Source: Gordionus sp. m RMFG-2023
Lineage: Eukaryota > Nematomorpha > Gordioida > Chordodea > Parachordodidae
Direction: 5' to 3'
NCBI RefSeq assembly: GCF_954871325.1
Contig: NC_088775.1
Coordinates: 39,223,561-39,287,560 of the forward strand
DNA length: 64,000 nucleotides
Shown here: piece by piece, positions 46,051 to 56,799 of the stretch
Numbering within the stretch: position 1 is the stretch's first letter
Layout: every line of letters begins with the position of its first letter
Made by a program: the position numbers and the translations under genes
Notes under the pieces: generated by a model
What the model saw: the letters and a program-made list of their open reading frames with translations, nothing else
Databases searched by the model: none
Told to the model about the DNA's origin: nothing

Positions 46051-48522
46051 CCCTTTGACGCCCAACTTTTTATTAATTAAAAAAAAATTTTTTTTTTATA
46101 AATTATTCATTTATACACTCCATAGATGCCTAATATTTATTTCAACTTTTATATTTAAATATACAGTTAAAAAAAATGATGATGCCAAATCAAATCATCA
46201 GGCTTTTGTGTAATAAAAAAATACAAATATTTATTTATTATGAAAATGTCGAAAACAATTTCTAAATTGATTAAAACATAAATAATATATATTACATTTT
46301 CCACATTTTGTTCTTGAGTATGCATTTATGCATAACTTGCACCTTTGCCTAGTTTTGCAGGAATCTGGCCAATGACCTATGTTATCATATCTGATATCAG
46401 ATATAGGAGCCATTAGAAGAAATTTTTTTTTTAATCGGTTTATTTAAAGGCCTCCCTGATTTTCTTTTACTAGTTTTTCCTGCCGATAACAATGCTTTAA
46501 CAATATGTGTTTTAAATTGTATAAGTTTCATGATTTTATTCTCCTTTTCATGGCATATTTGCCGTTTATACAAAAGCCATGAATTTACTACACACATATC
46601 TAGGAGATGAAAAATAATTCTTAAGTAGAATCTTTTTCCTTTGATATCTACTCTATAGCATTCAACAAGCATATTGTGTAAATCGACTCCTCCCATACCT
46701 TCATTATATATTTTTAATACATTTGGTCTTGGAACTTCAATATATTCCTTGTTACTCAGTGACCATCTTTTTACATTTACTACCGGATGAACACCGACAA
46801 ATGTTGAGATGATGTGCACAAATTTATTGTTATACCATTTGACAATTATTATATTTTCTTTTTTATCAACTTTATATACATAGCTCCCACGACCTTCTTT
46901 TTTTAAGTCTTTATCGCATTTTAACTTGCAATCTTTCAAACGATTACTTCTAATAGTCTTTACCATAAATATACCTTTTTCTTTTAATTTTTTAGCCAAT
47001 GCTATTGAAGAAAAATAATTATCGCAAAAGAGTTTATGATTTTGAAATTTCGGGATATTTTTAGCCAATTGGAGGACTATATCACCACTTATCCCTAATT
47101 CTGAGGGTGTTGGATTAGTTTGCTTTCCCGCATAAATCTCAAAATCATATACAATACCGGAGGATCCAGCTAATGCAAAAATTTTGTTACCCCATTTGTG
47201 AGGCTTCGATTTTATATATTGTTTTAAGGAACTCCGCCCTTTGAACGGGATGATTAATTCATCAATACATACTCTTTCCTCCATCTCTAATTTTTGCATA
47301 TTATTTTGAATCTCTTTAATAAATGGCCTAATTTTAAAACATTTATCATATCCATCTTGATTTCTTGGGATAAGTTGAGAATTATCATTAAAATGTAAAT
47401 ATTTTCGCAATATTTGGAACCTGGTTCGAGACATAGTTTCCGTAACCTGTGGGAACGCATTGTGCAGACCAATACTGTCTATATGAAGGAACTTTGACCA
47501 AAGAAGAAAAAAGATGTATGCCTATAAATTGTTCTAATTCATTTATATTAAGATTTAGCGATCGATTTATTTGCTGAAAACTGTATAAATTACTTTGTTC
47601 ACATATATTATTTAGTATATTATTTGAAATAAATAATTTGAAGTATTGATACGGAGTTAATATATTGGTTGAAGTGGAAAATTTATTAGCATAATTTGTG
47701 TCCAATTGATGTATATCACCTACTCTCCATTTCATATTATTTCGAATGATAATGTTTTCATTAATTTCTCTATCCTCTATCTCGATTTGAAGATTATTAG
47801 ATATTGGAGTTGATGAAGTTGAAGGGGAATCATTGTAGAGAGTTTGCAAATTAAATTCCTCATGATCTGATTCATCGATATCAGCTTCCCGAAATATCTC
47901 CCTCCACTATTAATAAATTATTTGGCATCTATAAATTATATAGAATCATTTTAAAAAATATAATAAATATAAAATTATAATATAAGTCAGAAGATATAGG
48001 TCTTATGAACGCCAAATTCAAAAATAGTATGGTCTGATTGGATTTAGAATATATTTTATGGTAAAATTTAATTATAACTATAGAAAACCATTATAAATAT
48101 AAAACTAAAAAAAATATTTAAAAGTTGTATTCTAAAATCCTTGACTTATTTTGGCATCATGCACTTTGAGTTGTTATAAAAAAGAGCATAGTCATTTTTA
48201 ATAAAATAATTGATCATAATATTATACTCTTACCTTTAATAATTAATAAGAATTTTAGGAATAATATATATTTTCCACAGAATATGTTTTATTGTCGTTA
48301 TAAAATCGTAAAATTCAGTAAAATGGAAAAAAAAAATTATGAAAATATAATTGGTTCAAATTTAAAAATAAAAAAATATACGTTATTAATTTTAACAAAA
48401 TGCGAAAGTATTTTTATTATATTTATATCATATGATGTTAAATTAAATCTATAGGCTTTTATAAATTTAAAAAATATAATTATATTATATGATGTCTAAA
48501 CAAATCATGAGACGTTAAAGGG
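46051..48522 (-). mobile_element. piggyBac B (TTAA-flanked)
   Basis: A 2,472 bp element with ends CCCTTTGACGCC and, in reverse, CCCTTTAACGTC. It is flanked by TTAA at 46047-46050 and 48523-48526, the hallmark of the piggyBac superfamily. It holds one transposase on the minus strand with only a few frameshifts. It is the innermost and youngest layer of stack 4. Confidence 0.96.
46231..47928 (-). pseudogene. piggyBac B transposase, three frameshifts
   Basis: Best start is ATG at 47928 (PNNLLIVEGDIS), matching the start of the 38.4 kb copy; a slip near 47890 leads to 47849 onward. N-terminal: MKWRVGDIHQLD, YQYFKLFI, FIGIHLFSSLVKVPSYRQYW. A slip near 47440 leads to MSRTRFQILRKYLHF. Catalytic core: VCIDELIIPFKGR (first Asp), KLFCDNYFSS (second), MGGVDLHNML (third and fourth region). 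Then FYLRIIFHLLDMCVVNSWLL and GRPLNK. A slip in an A run near 46430 leads to the Cys-rich finger CKLC, CGKCNIYYLC, CFRHFH ending at 46231. The family cuts and pastes DNA precisely at TTAA. All catalytic residues are present. Full length would be about 565 residues. Confidence 0.92.
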
Positions 48523-48597
48523 TTAATAATAATAATTAATTAATAAACATTCTGCCATATTGTTATTTTTTTTAGCGCATTCTGTTTATAAAAGTGT

Positions 48598-48717
48598 GCG
48601 ATAATCTCTTCAGAATCAGTTTTTAGTGAAGCTGGTGATATTGATAGTTACCATGGCCGCAGGCTGACCTCTGATAAATTGGAAATTTTGGTATTTCTAA
48701 AAAGAAATCTTTGATAT
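48598..48717 (+). pseudogene. hAT-E1 transposase C-terminal fragment
   Basis: AIISSESVFSEAGDIDSY, then RRLTSDKLEILVFLKRNL and TGA. The S-E-S-VFS-AGDI and LTSDKLE..FLKRNL pattern is the hAT C-terminal dimerisation motif. The rest of the gene is absent. The same piece occurs inverted at 39885-39995. Confidence 0.82.
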
Positions 48718-49112
48718 TTTAAATGTTTATTTCAAATTTCTTATATGTTTATTACTTATTATGTATATAGATTAATGTATTACTTATTATAAAAAAGTGA
48801 TTTAACAATAAAAATATTTTATATACTTTTAGAATTGCTATTGAATTAAATATAAACTATAACTGATCATTATAATATATTTAAATAATATAAGTTATGG
48901 TATAGTTAGATTTAAAAAGTATATTAAAAATTAAAACCATTGGTATCTTTACAGAATACAAAATTGGATATGATATAGGATCGGTAATCGGCCGATATCA
49001 TTTTAATATCGGATCCGATCGGCCTCCAAAAAGTGGTTTCGGTACACCTCTACAATCGACTCTTCCGAAATATACATTTTTACACAAAAAAATAGATGGC
49101 GCTAATGGTTGA

Positions 49113-49420
49113 AAAATATTTTTCAAGAAAAATGAAAATATTGATACGTTTATAAGAAATGTTATAAAATTTTCCAGGTCTGCCCCCACCCTCCATTATT
49201 TAAAAAGTTTTACATTTTTTAGATATCTACTTTGCTGCTATAGCGAATGACTTATTAGCTCGATAATGTATAACAGCAGCATTAAAAAATAATATTTTAT
49301 TAGGCATATTATCGATTATATTTTACGAGCATATTATTTTACAAAATAAACTGTTTAAAACGATCTCTCTTTCTACATAATATTTTTTACCTACCCGTTC
49401 AGATTAATTTTATATAATTC
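49113..49420. other. Interior of the Mutator-like element, left part
   Basis: AT-rich, with CTGCCCCCACCCTCC near 49180. No frame or repeat identified. Confidence 0.35.
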
Positions 49421-49429
49421 AATCCGTCT

Positions 49430-50038
49430 GCTTATTATTTTATCGTCCAATGACATCCGGGATTTGGAGAGTGCAAAAACGTATATTATAGGTGCAGATC
49501 AATTAAAAGTTTATTCTATATCACAGACGGACGTACCAAATGTTAAAATTTCAAAATGTTGTCACCCATTTAATCTACAAAGACATGCTTATTATCGCAG
49601 GAATCTAGGAAAAGAGCAAATAATTTTAGAATAAAAATTCAACAAAGCGTGTACAATACCAGGAACGCAAAAATTTCATACTTTTCATCTAATTTTTCAG
49701 GATAAAATTGAAGCAAAATTTTATTCAAACTAAACAGAATCGCAAATATTAAATATAACATTTCACTCGAATATTAATGCAAATTTACTATATGAAAAAA
49801 TAAATGCATATTTAACATGTATCTATGACAATGATGGCCTATGTTTTAGGGAAAAAATCGAAACAGAAATGTTAGTTAGTATTTTTATTATCCTCAAGGA
49901 CCCTCAAATTCTTATACATATCCCTCCTTGATTGACAAATTATGGATACAAAAATCACAAATTTTAGATGTGGTCAGTCTTTCAAATGCTACCGGACGAA
50001 TATATACTTTACATAAGGATGAGATGAGACATTTTTAA
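49430..50038 (+). pseudogene. Unidentified decayed reading frame in the Mutator-like element
   Basis: The + strand can be read with few interruptions: LSSNDIRDLESAKTYIIGAD, VPNVKISKCCHPFNLQRHAY, KACTIPGTQKFHTFHLIFQD, NANLLYEKINAYLTCIYDND, IETEMLVSIFIILKDP and, after a slip, DVVSLSNATGRIYTL. Composition is protein-like, but I recognise no family. It sits alone between long TIRs, so it may be a passenger or accessory gene, or a transposase too decayed to identify. Stops at about 49633 and 49728 break it. Confidence 0.4.
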
Positions 50039-50837
50039 TTTATTTTCTTTAAATATATAATTATCTATATCTAACTAAATAGATGTTTCAAATATATAAA
50101 TTATGGAATGAATATGATTATCTATCTATATTTCTATATTATTAATAAAAATGAATGATAAAAAAATTATACCAAAGATAATTATTATTGGAAATTTGTT
50201 ACATTATTAAGTGTCTAATGGGCATTTGCCCACACTGCCTCTCAGTTTTATTATTTAATAGAAATTCGAAATTTTTTAGTGTAAATATCCTGTTATTGGT
50301 AAGTTATCAACAAAACTTTAATCATAATCCGTAATTTCATAACGCGCCATATATTTTTCTTTAATTTTTGGTAAAAATGTATATTTCGGAAGAGTAGATA
50401 GCGTCGCCAAGATTTTAATATCGTATATATATTTATAAAAGGTGTCTAAATAAAAATCAAAAAATGATTTCGAAAAACTCCCCTTTTTGCTTAAAAATAC
50501 AAGTAAAGCAATATAGGTAAACTGAAAGTAAAAGATTCAAATTGGCGCTAATTTTTATTTTTTTAATAGCCATTTAGAGATTTTTTTTGCCTACAATATG
50601 ATATGTTATATTTTTTTTACTATAAATACTTTTTGAGATAAAAGAATTTTAAAAATTTTAGAGATTTCAAAGTGGCTCTTTTTTGTACCTATGAGCCCCT
50701 ATATCTCGAGAACCAGGTGTGCTAGCGAGCTAAAATAAACGGCTTTCTTATTTTTTTACCTATCTAAATATTTCCAGAAAATTTTAACAATTTTAAAAGG
50801 GGTCGCCGAATCACGATTTGACGTGGAATAACCTCCA

Positions 50838-51190
50838 TGCGTTTATTATAAGCAGTGATCATATTTGGCTTGGGAATTTTTATTTTAGAAGATATTTACT
50901 TGGAATATCTTGAAACATTAGAAAGCGAAGAGAATATATGTCATGCCGATTCAACGGTCACCACCGAATTATTATTCCAACGAACTATAAATATTTCGTT
51001 TGATTTTTCAAATCTATAATCATAATATCCTCTATCTTATTTTTACTACAGCCTTTATAGATTCAATTGGGCAATGCTCTATTCTATTATCCTTCACAGT
51101 TCTAGTTGTAAAATATCCCATTTGTTTTAAGTATGACAAAAGTTTAAAAGGTAAAAAAATTTATCAAAATATTTTTTATGATAATTTGGC
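50838..51190 (-). pseudogene. piggyBac A transposase, central piece
   Basis: Minus strand from 51190, frames alternating: FDKFFYLLNFCHT, LKQMGYFTTRTVKDNRIEHC, then RFEKSNEIFIVRWNNNSVVT and VSRYS, ending PKPNMITAYNKRM at the Mutator-like element junction. This matches the piggyBac order of second-Asp region, GTxRxNR, W-DN-V and AYNKGMGGVD. The last motif is completed across the insertion at 45392. Confidence 0.8.
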
Positions 51191-51530
51191 ATCTGTAATA
51201 GTGATCTGCATCCGGCCTAATTCTTCAAGACCGGCCCGGCCCGAAATTAAAAAAGTTTTGGCCCTGTCCGAACCCGAAATATCTTTCCGATTTTATTTTT
51301 TAAAAAATTAATTTTTATAATTACTCAAAATAAAAGACATATGTTATATGGCGTCTAGTTTTATAAATAAAATCAAATATTTTTATTGTATATAAAAAAT
51401 TCAATATAAAATTGATAAATTTAAATATATTTTAAAAAATTTCCAAGGCCCGGCCCGAATTTTTTTAAAAAATATTAGGCCCTACCCGGGTCCGAACCCG
51501 TTTTCCTATATATATATATATATATCAAAT
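51191..51530. mobile_element. GC-rich MITE (GGCCCGG family), copy 1
   Basis: GTGATCTGCATCCGGCC near 51202 equals the left end of the delimited copy at 55814 (GTGATCTGCATCGGGCC). GGCCCGGCCCG motifs lie at 51235 and 51447. The right end is cut before a TA repeat at 51509-51525. It separates two parts of piggyBac A. Confidence 0.65.
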
Positions 51531-52340
51531 GAAAATACGTAACCGTCGGAAGAAGCCAATATCCAATATTTGTATCCAAAACTAATTGGCTTTCTTTTTA
51601 TGAACATTTTGTAAGAATATCTTCCACGTTATATTATGATCTTTTCATCTATTGATAAATGATTTGAAATTCCTAATTGTTGAAATTTATGGTATGATCT
51701 TTTCATCTATTGATAAATGATATTTGAAAATTCCTAATTGTTGAAATTTATTATACTATATATTAATATAAGGCCTAACTTTATAACATCTATAATATAT
51801 ATCTATTTTAGTATTATCTGCTAAATGAATATTATATTATTTCAAAATTGTAATTGGGTCATTGTATTCATGATTTTTGGAATAAAAATATCACTATCAT
51901 TATACCAATACATCCTTTCTTGCGAAAGCGAATGATATCCAGTAAATAATATAATTCCAATAAATCTCTTAATATCTGTGATGGTTATAATACATATATT
52001 AGGCCTATTCATTTTGCATAGATATTACTTTGATCTACAATTAGGATACAAGTCTTCGTCGAAAATTAAAGAAAATATATCTAATGGACTTTTATAATGC
52101 AAATCGTTTTCGTGTTTTATTATATCTTTCTCTTCCCCATTGAAAGGACTTGTAGAATATAATGCATCGGGTTTTCTCCATTTTAAATTGCGAAAAATTA
52201 CCGAATAGCTTCTTGTAGAAGATGGTTCTGGAATGTCGTCATCAATTGAATTATGAATCACTAATTCACGAGCAGCATCTGAAGGCAAAACTCCATCATT
52301 TAAGTCATTAGGTTTATAATAAGAAGAAATTAAATAAATT
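51531..52340 (-). pseudogene. piggyBac A transposase, N-terminal piece
   Basis: Minus strand from about 52300: LPSDAARELVIHNSIDDD, then FRNLKWRKPDALYSTSPFNG and YKSPLDIFSLIFDEDL, to a stop at 52025. Continuing: DIKRFIGIILFTGYHSLSQE, then MYWYNDSDIFIPKIMNTMTQ. Around 51753-51637 LGISNHLSIDEKII contains the first catalytic Asp (SIDE). A ~57 bp stretch around it is tandemly duplicated (51637-51692 and 51693-51753). Clear piggyBac N-terminal half. Confidence 0.8.
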
Positions 52341-53052
52341 TAAAAATAAAATAAAATGTTCAGCAAGGAAGAGGTTACAAATAATTTAAAATTTTTATGA
52401 ATAATTATAAATATTTTCGAATATTTATGAACAGAATATTTGCGAATAATTTTATATAATTTGATCAAATAGATAAAAAATTATAAAAGGAACAATATAT
52501 TATTCGATTTAATTTTAGGGGGCTCAAAAAATATTTTTTATAATTATTTTCAAAAGACCTTTTTCTTAGCTAACATTTTCAAAATGACATTTTTTGGGTA
52601 TGAACCCCCCCCCCCCCCATCTTCTGTGACGGTACTGATTTTAGGTATAATATATAAATAACTATTATTCATTATGCTAAATTTGATTCGAATTTTTTAA
52701 AATAATTTATATTGCTGAATAGTTTTATTTTATGTAATTACCTATAAAATTTTAATTATTTAATTATTTAAAAATTCAAAAATGATTTTTAAATATAAAA
52801 AAATATATACACTATCATCAAAATAATTTCATACTATGCTCGTGAGATCACATAGAAGACTTTGCATTTTAAGCCTCATAAATTTGCCATGTTTAGGGAC
52901 ATAAAAAATATTTTTTTCATATTTTTATTTTCTAGTTTTGAAATACAATGTCTGAACTATATAAAAACCTTTTTTATTATTTTTTAAAATAAAAACTACT
53001 GTTTAAAGATGATATATAGGAGGTGGTGTGTGACTGTTAACCAGTAACGGGT
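52341..53052. other. 5' region of piggyBac A and right end
   Basis: AT-rich. A C run of 14 at 52605-52618 is followed by ATCTTCTGTGACGG, which may be a small insertion. The element ends with AACGGGTTAAAGGG at 53046-53059. Confidence 0.45.
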
Positions 53053-53064
53053 TAAAGGGTTTAA

Positions 53065-53646
53065 TTTTATAATCGCACAATAAACTTTCACTCCTCTAGG
53101 TATATGAATGGGAATTTTTTCTCTAGTCATAGTCAGGAAAGGATATTTAGAGTGCAGAAAAAAATTCAAAAGCCATTCTTACTCGATATAATAATAATTA
53201 CAAATAATCATAATGAATCATTTATTTTAAAAATCCTCAAAGAAAATCCCCGGGTTAAAGAAAAATTAAAATATTTTTTTTACCTCTAAAATTGAATAAA
53301 TTTGTTGTGAATGAAAATGTAATATACTTTGTTAAGGTTTTATTTTTTACCGAATTCCAAAACATTTATTGCATAATATCAATACAAAAATTATGATCAT
53401 TTAAAAGTAATATATAATATGCAAGAAAATCTTTTCCTAAGGCAGGACGAGATTGACTTGTAAAAACACATGTTGCACAATTATTGGGAATTGATTCTAG
53501 GAAAGGTTTCATTTATACCCAGTGTTCTAAATGTTACTTCTTTGCAAAAATGCCTACTGAATATAACGTTTGAAAGGGCATATAAATTCTACGAATACGA
53601 AATTTGTTTCAACTTTAAAGAATAGTTATAATAAATTTAAAGTATT
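53065..53646. other. Spacer with no recognised gene
   Basis: An open frame at 53104-53289 (NGNFFSSHSQERIF, ENPRVKEKLKYFF) has no recognisable motif and is probably chance. Nothing else seen. Confidence 0.35.
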
Positions 53647-54104
53647 GTTGCAGGCAGGCGCGTACGCAGGAATTTGGTCTGGGGGGGGGGGATAATAAAT
53701 TTTTTTAAGAAATAATATTTTTAATTAAAAATACTAAGCATAAATTTATTAAGATTAATAACTTTTCTAATACACAATTTTAAACTAATGTGAATTAAAA
53801 AAATTATATATATAAACCGGCATTTAAATGTGAATCATAAAATATAAAGTGAATATAACCCACGATATGAATCACATAAATGACCCAAAATTGAAATTTG
53901 AATTTTTTGAGCTTTTAAAGTATAAAAAATTTAAATGTTGTAAATATAAATTAATACACAAAAAGTTTCTTAGGAATAATTGTATTTTGTATGTTTTGAG
54001 CTAATTTTTCAATTATCAATCCTTGCTTGGCGTTAAATGTCTATGAATATTCAAAAGATCCAAATCATTCAATCTACTTTCAAATGTTGTATTTCATAGG
54101 TATG

Positions 54105-54440
54105 TTTTTCACAGACTTGCAGGCCTGGCCCCTGAGCCGGACCGTATTTTAATTTTTTTAAATATACCCGGGCCGGGCTCGTAATTTTTTTTAAAAAACA
54201 CCCGGGCTGGGCCTGAAAATTTTTTAAGAAAAAATATCCGAGCCGAGTTGTATATTTTAAAACCAAATATTTGAAATCGCCATTATTAGCTATAAATATC
54301 AAAAATAAATATAATTTTTTTTAAAAAATTCGGGCTAAGCCAGCCGGGCCGGGCCTGAAAATTTTTTAAAAAAAACCCGGGCCGAAAAAAATTTTAAAAT
54401 AAAATCTGGGCCTGGTCCTGCAAATGGTACCTCTGCAAGG
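54105..54440. repeat. GC-rich MITE (GGCCCGG family), copy 2, inside hAT-D2
   Basis: TTGCAGGCCTGGCCCC at the left and GGGCCTGGTCCTGCAAAT at the right are inverted ends. Inside, CCCGGGCCGGGC and GGGCCTGAAAATTTTTT repeats alternate. A related fragment lies at 59220-59350. Confidence 0.65.
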
Positions 54441-54599
54441 CTCTGTTATTCTTCTTAAAAAAGTGAATGTTCTCTCATTAGTTTACTAAAGAGCTGCTAA
54501 TATATATATATAACCATTTTAATAATTGGGAGTATAATCTAAAATGTGTTTGAAATAAAAAGCATCCATAGCATTTTTTGGGACTGTATCAACCATAGT

Positions 54600-55190
54600 T
54601 AATCTTTTAATCATAGTTATTCAGCTAATAAGGCATCATAAGATATTTTAACATCTTCATGATAAAAATATAACAAATATTTATATTTTTTTTCTATCAC
54701 CATATGAAAAAGGTTGGGAGAGGGGACATTTGTTTTATAATACTCTTCTACTGATCCTATATTAATGTTTTGATGATGAGCTTGCTTGCTGCAAGTCGAG
54801 GGGGACAAATATTTAACACGTATAGCTCTGCTTTTGACTCAACAATAACATATAAAATATGAAATTCTTCAACAACACTAGCTCTATTTCCTTGAGTTCT
54901 AATAAAATGCTCTCCGCTATTCTCATCTTCTTAATCAAGTCAATGTTATGTTTTTAAAAGTATTACATAAAATAGTTGTATAATTAAATAATACATTCTA
55001 ATGAGAAAAAAAATTTGGAATAAGTATTGAATCCAATAATTTTCTTGCTTCTGAGGAAATATTTCTTTCAAGCCATTGTGATATTTCAGTAATAGCATTA
55101 ATAATCAGCTCTTCTAACTCCAAAATAGCTGTTACTGTGGCGGAGATCTCGTTGGACAAGCTTGCAATTTTTTTCTCCCTGTTGGACAAG
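54600..55190 (-). pseudogene. hAT-D2 transposase remnant
   Basis: 55189 downward: EISATVTAILELEELIINAI. After a gap, LIKKMRIAESILLELKEIEL (about 54960-54890), then INIGSVEEYYKTNVPSPNLF (about 54765-54700) and SYDALLAE. The NIGSxEEYYK motif is shared with the hAT-D1 gene at 33150. It is the central helical region; catalytic and C-terminal parts are not readable. Confidence 0.65.
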
Positions 55191-55516
55191 GAGTTTCAGA
55201 GATAATTATTATTTTATTAGAAATTTAGATAAATATTACGCCACTAAAATTCGAAAATAATAGGTAAATTACGCCAAGAAAAACTTGAAATCGAAATTGA
55301 TTGATAAAATAACTTAGTAGATGAATGTGATAAATAAAATATATATATATATATGTATATATGAGATAAGAATAAATATTAACAAATATAAATTAATATT
55401 AATAATAATATTTTTGAAAAATATAATCCGGCATCTGCATTTTTTGGCTTTGGGGGGGGGGGGGATTTGTCTCCCTGTCCCCCCCCCCCCCCGCTGCTTT
55501 CGCGCCTGGTTGCAGG

Positions 55517-55805
55517 TAATCCCATCGTTAAACCCCGTTTTGAAATCATTTTACGCCAAATATATATGCCTTTTTTTTAAATATAACTAACCCTAACCCA
55601 TATATGTTATTTTGATTAGCAGATTAAGAATTTTTTATTTAGTGCTGAGTCGATATTAAATATTGGATCAATACTCGCAGATATTTACCAGTTACAAAAA
55701 AATATGATCGCGTCGATATCTTCAAAAAAAATATCAATAAAACAAAATACATTTAATCATTCGTGCCTTGGCTATGAGATTTCAATATTTTTTTATTTTG
55801 CTCAT
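55517..55805. other. AT-rich spacer
   Basis: No gene or repeat recognised between hAT-D2 and the next MITE. Confidence 0.35.
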
Positions 55806-55813
55806 ACTTTATA

Positions 55814-56216
55814 GTAGTGATCTGCATCGGGCCTAATTTTTCAAGCCCGGCCCGGCCCGAAATTTTTTTAAAAAAGTTTTGCCAACCCGTTCCGAACCCG
55901 AGATTTTTTTTTAAAAAAAATTTACCGGCCCGCCCCGTTATTTAAATATAAAAATGAATTTTTATAATTACCAAAATAAGAGACATATGTTATATGTCGT
56001 TTAGTTTCAATAAATAAAATCAAATATTTTTACTTTACATAAAAAATTCAATATAAAACTGATAAATTTAGATATATTAAAAAAAAATTCCAAGGTCCGA
56101 CCCGACCCGGCCCGAATTTTTTTTAAAAATATTAGACCTGACTCGGCAGAACCCGATTATTTTAAATAGAATTAGGCCCGAGCCCGGCCCGAACAGGCCT
56201 AACTTTGCAGATGTCT
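55814..56216. mobile_element. GC-rich MITE (GGCCCGG family), copy 3, TSD ACTTTATA
   Basis: 403 bp. Left end GTAGTGATCTGCATCGGGCC and, in reverse, right end AGACATCTGCAAAGTTAGGCC share ATCTGCA. A perfect 8 bp TSD, ACTTTATA, lies at 55806-55813 and 56217-56224, pointing to hAT mobilisation. The interior alternates GGCCCGGCCCGAA motifs with long A/T runs. No coding. Confidence 0.88.
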
Positions 56217-56514
56217 ACTTTATAGCTTCTTATTTTTTTGCATGGAATACATATTAAGTTTTTTACTACGTTGATTCATGTGGTAAATAAAAATTAATTG
56301 AAATATCGGATTGGTATCACAGTTACCGGATCGATGAAAAGTTTGTTGAATGGCCCAGTTCTACATTTTTTTTAAAACCAGAAAAATTAAAATTGAGCAT
56401 TATGCCCTTGGAGCGAAACTTTAGTCCACACCAGGCCTTGGGCCAAATGTTGGGTTCTTTATTAATGATTCTAAATCAAATTTTTTATTTAAAAAAATGA
56501 TAGTTTTTCCTTTC

Positions 56515-56594
56515 TTAACCCTTTGACGATCGCCAACTTGTTTTATTTAACTTGTCATTCATTTTATATATTATTTTTTTTACACACTAAATAC
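56515..56594. mobile_element. Isolated piggyBac end
   Basis: TTAACCCTTTGACGATCGCC at 56517 followed by AACTTG and an AT-rich stretch closely matches the left end of piggyBac B at 46047-46110 (TTAACCCTTTGACGCCCAAC). It is then interrupted by a hAT MITE. No transposase piece was found nearby. Confidence 0.6.
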
Positions 56595-56771
56595 TAGTGT
56601 TGTTAAACGTATCCATTTGAGCCGATTTTTAAAAATGACGAACATACTATTTTAGCAGAAAAATATTGTCTAAGCCTTGCCGCCATCTGTGAGCTAGGCT
56701 TGTTTTCTCGATAAAATACTGATTTTGCCAATTTTAAAAATTGACTCAAATCAAGTTGTTTAACAACACTA
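56595..56771. mobile_element. hAT MITE, TAGTGTTGTTAAAC family (TSD CTAAATAC/CAAAATAC)
   Basis: 177 bp, ends TAGTGTTGTTAAACG and TTTAACAACACTA, with inverted GATTTTTAAAAATGAC / TTTTAAAAATTGACTC inside. The 8 bp flanks differ at one base. Same termini as hAT-C and the foldback element; a sister copy lies at 62433-62637. Confidence 0.88.
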
Positions 56772-56799
56772 CAAAATACCATGTGAGAGCCGAGCAGAT

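Larger units (their letters stand above)
45837..49052 (+). mobile_element. hAT-E1 carrying piggyBac B (TSD CAATCGAC)
   Basis: The left end TAGGGATGTACCGATATT and, in reverse, the right end TAGAGGTGTACCGAAACC are inverted. A perfect TSD, CAATCGAC, lies at 45829-45836 and 49053-49060. Without piggyBac B and its TTAA the element is about 740 bp. It keeps only a C-terminal transposase piece, so it is non-autonomous. hAT-E2 is its relative. Confidence 0.93.
45393..50829. mobile_element. Long-TIR Mutator-like element inserted in piggyBac A
   Basis: Two inverted arms of about 490 bp: left 45393-45836 plus 49061-49112 (interrupted by hAT-E1), right about 50343-50829. Outer ends share GTCAAATCG. ACCTCCATG occurs at both junctions (45384-45392 and about 50830-50839) and fits a 9 bp TSD, the size typical of Mutator-like elements. 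The outermost ~8 bases (TATTCCAC) are seen only at the right. The interior (49113-50342) has an unidentified decayed reading frame and no recognisable MULE transposase, so the class is inferred from TIR length and TSD size. Confidence 0.7.
43112..53059 (-). mobile_element. piggyBac A: old piggyBac split by several insertions
   Basis: The left end is CGCCCTTTAAAATCC (about 43112) and the right end TTAAAGGG at 53053-53059, followed by TTTAA. Transposase pieces in the same minus-strand order lie at 43425-43656, 45233-45392, 50838-51190 and 51530-52340. The gaps between them are exactly filled by hAT-C2, a long-TIR Mutator-like element and a GC-rich MITE, two of them with clear TSDs that fall within coding sequence. 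The left TTAA is degenerate (TTAT), as expected for an old copy. Confidence 0.78.
53655..55508 (-). mobile_element. hAT-D2 transposon (TSD GTTGCAGG)
   Basis: Left end CAGGCGCGTACGCAGG and right end TTTCGCGCCTG. A perfect TSD, GTTGCAGG, lies at 53647-53654 and 55509-55516. G run at 53683-53691 and paired G/C runs at 55450-55495 just inside the ends, as in hAT-D1. Transposase remnants on the minus strand; a GC-rich MITE is inserted at 54105-54440. 1,854 bp. Confidence 0.93.

Noticed and set aside
53104-53289. Small host gene
   Set aside because: 61 codons with no motif, in sequence whose AT bias leaves many such frames open by chance.
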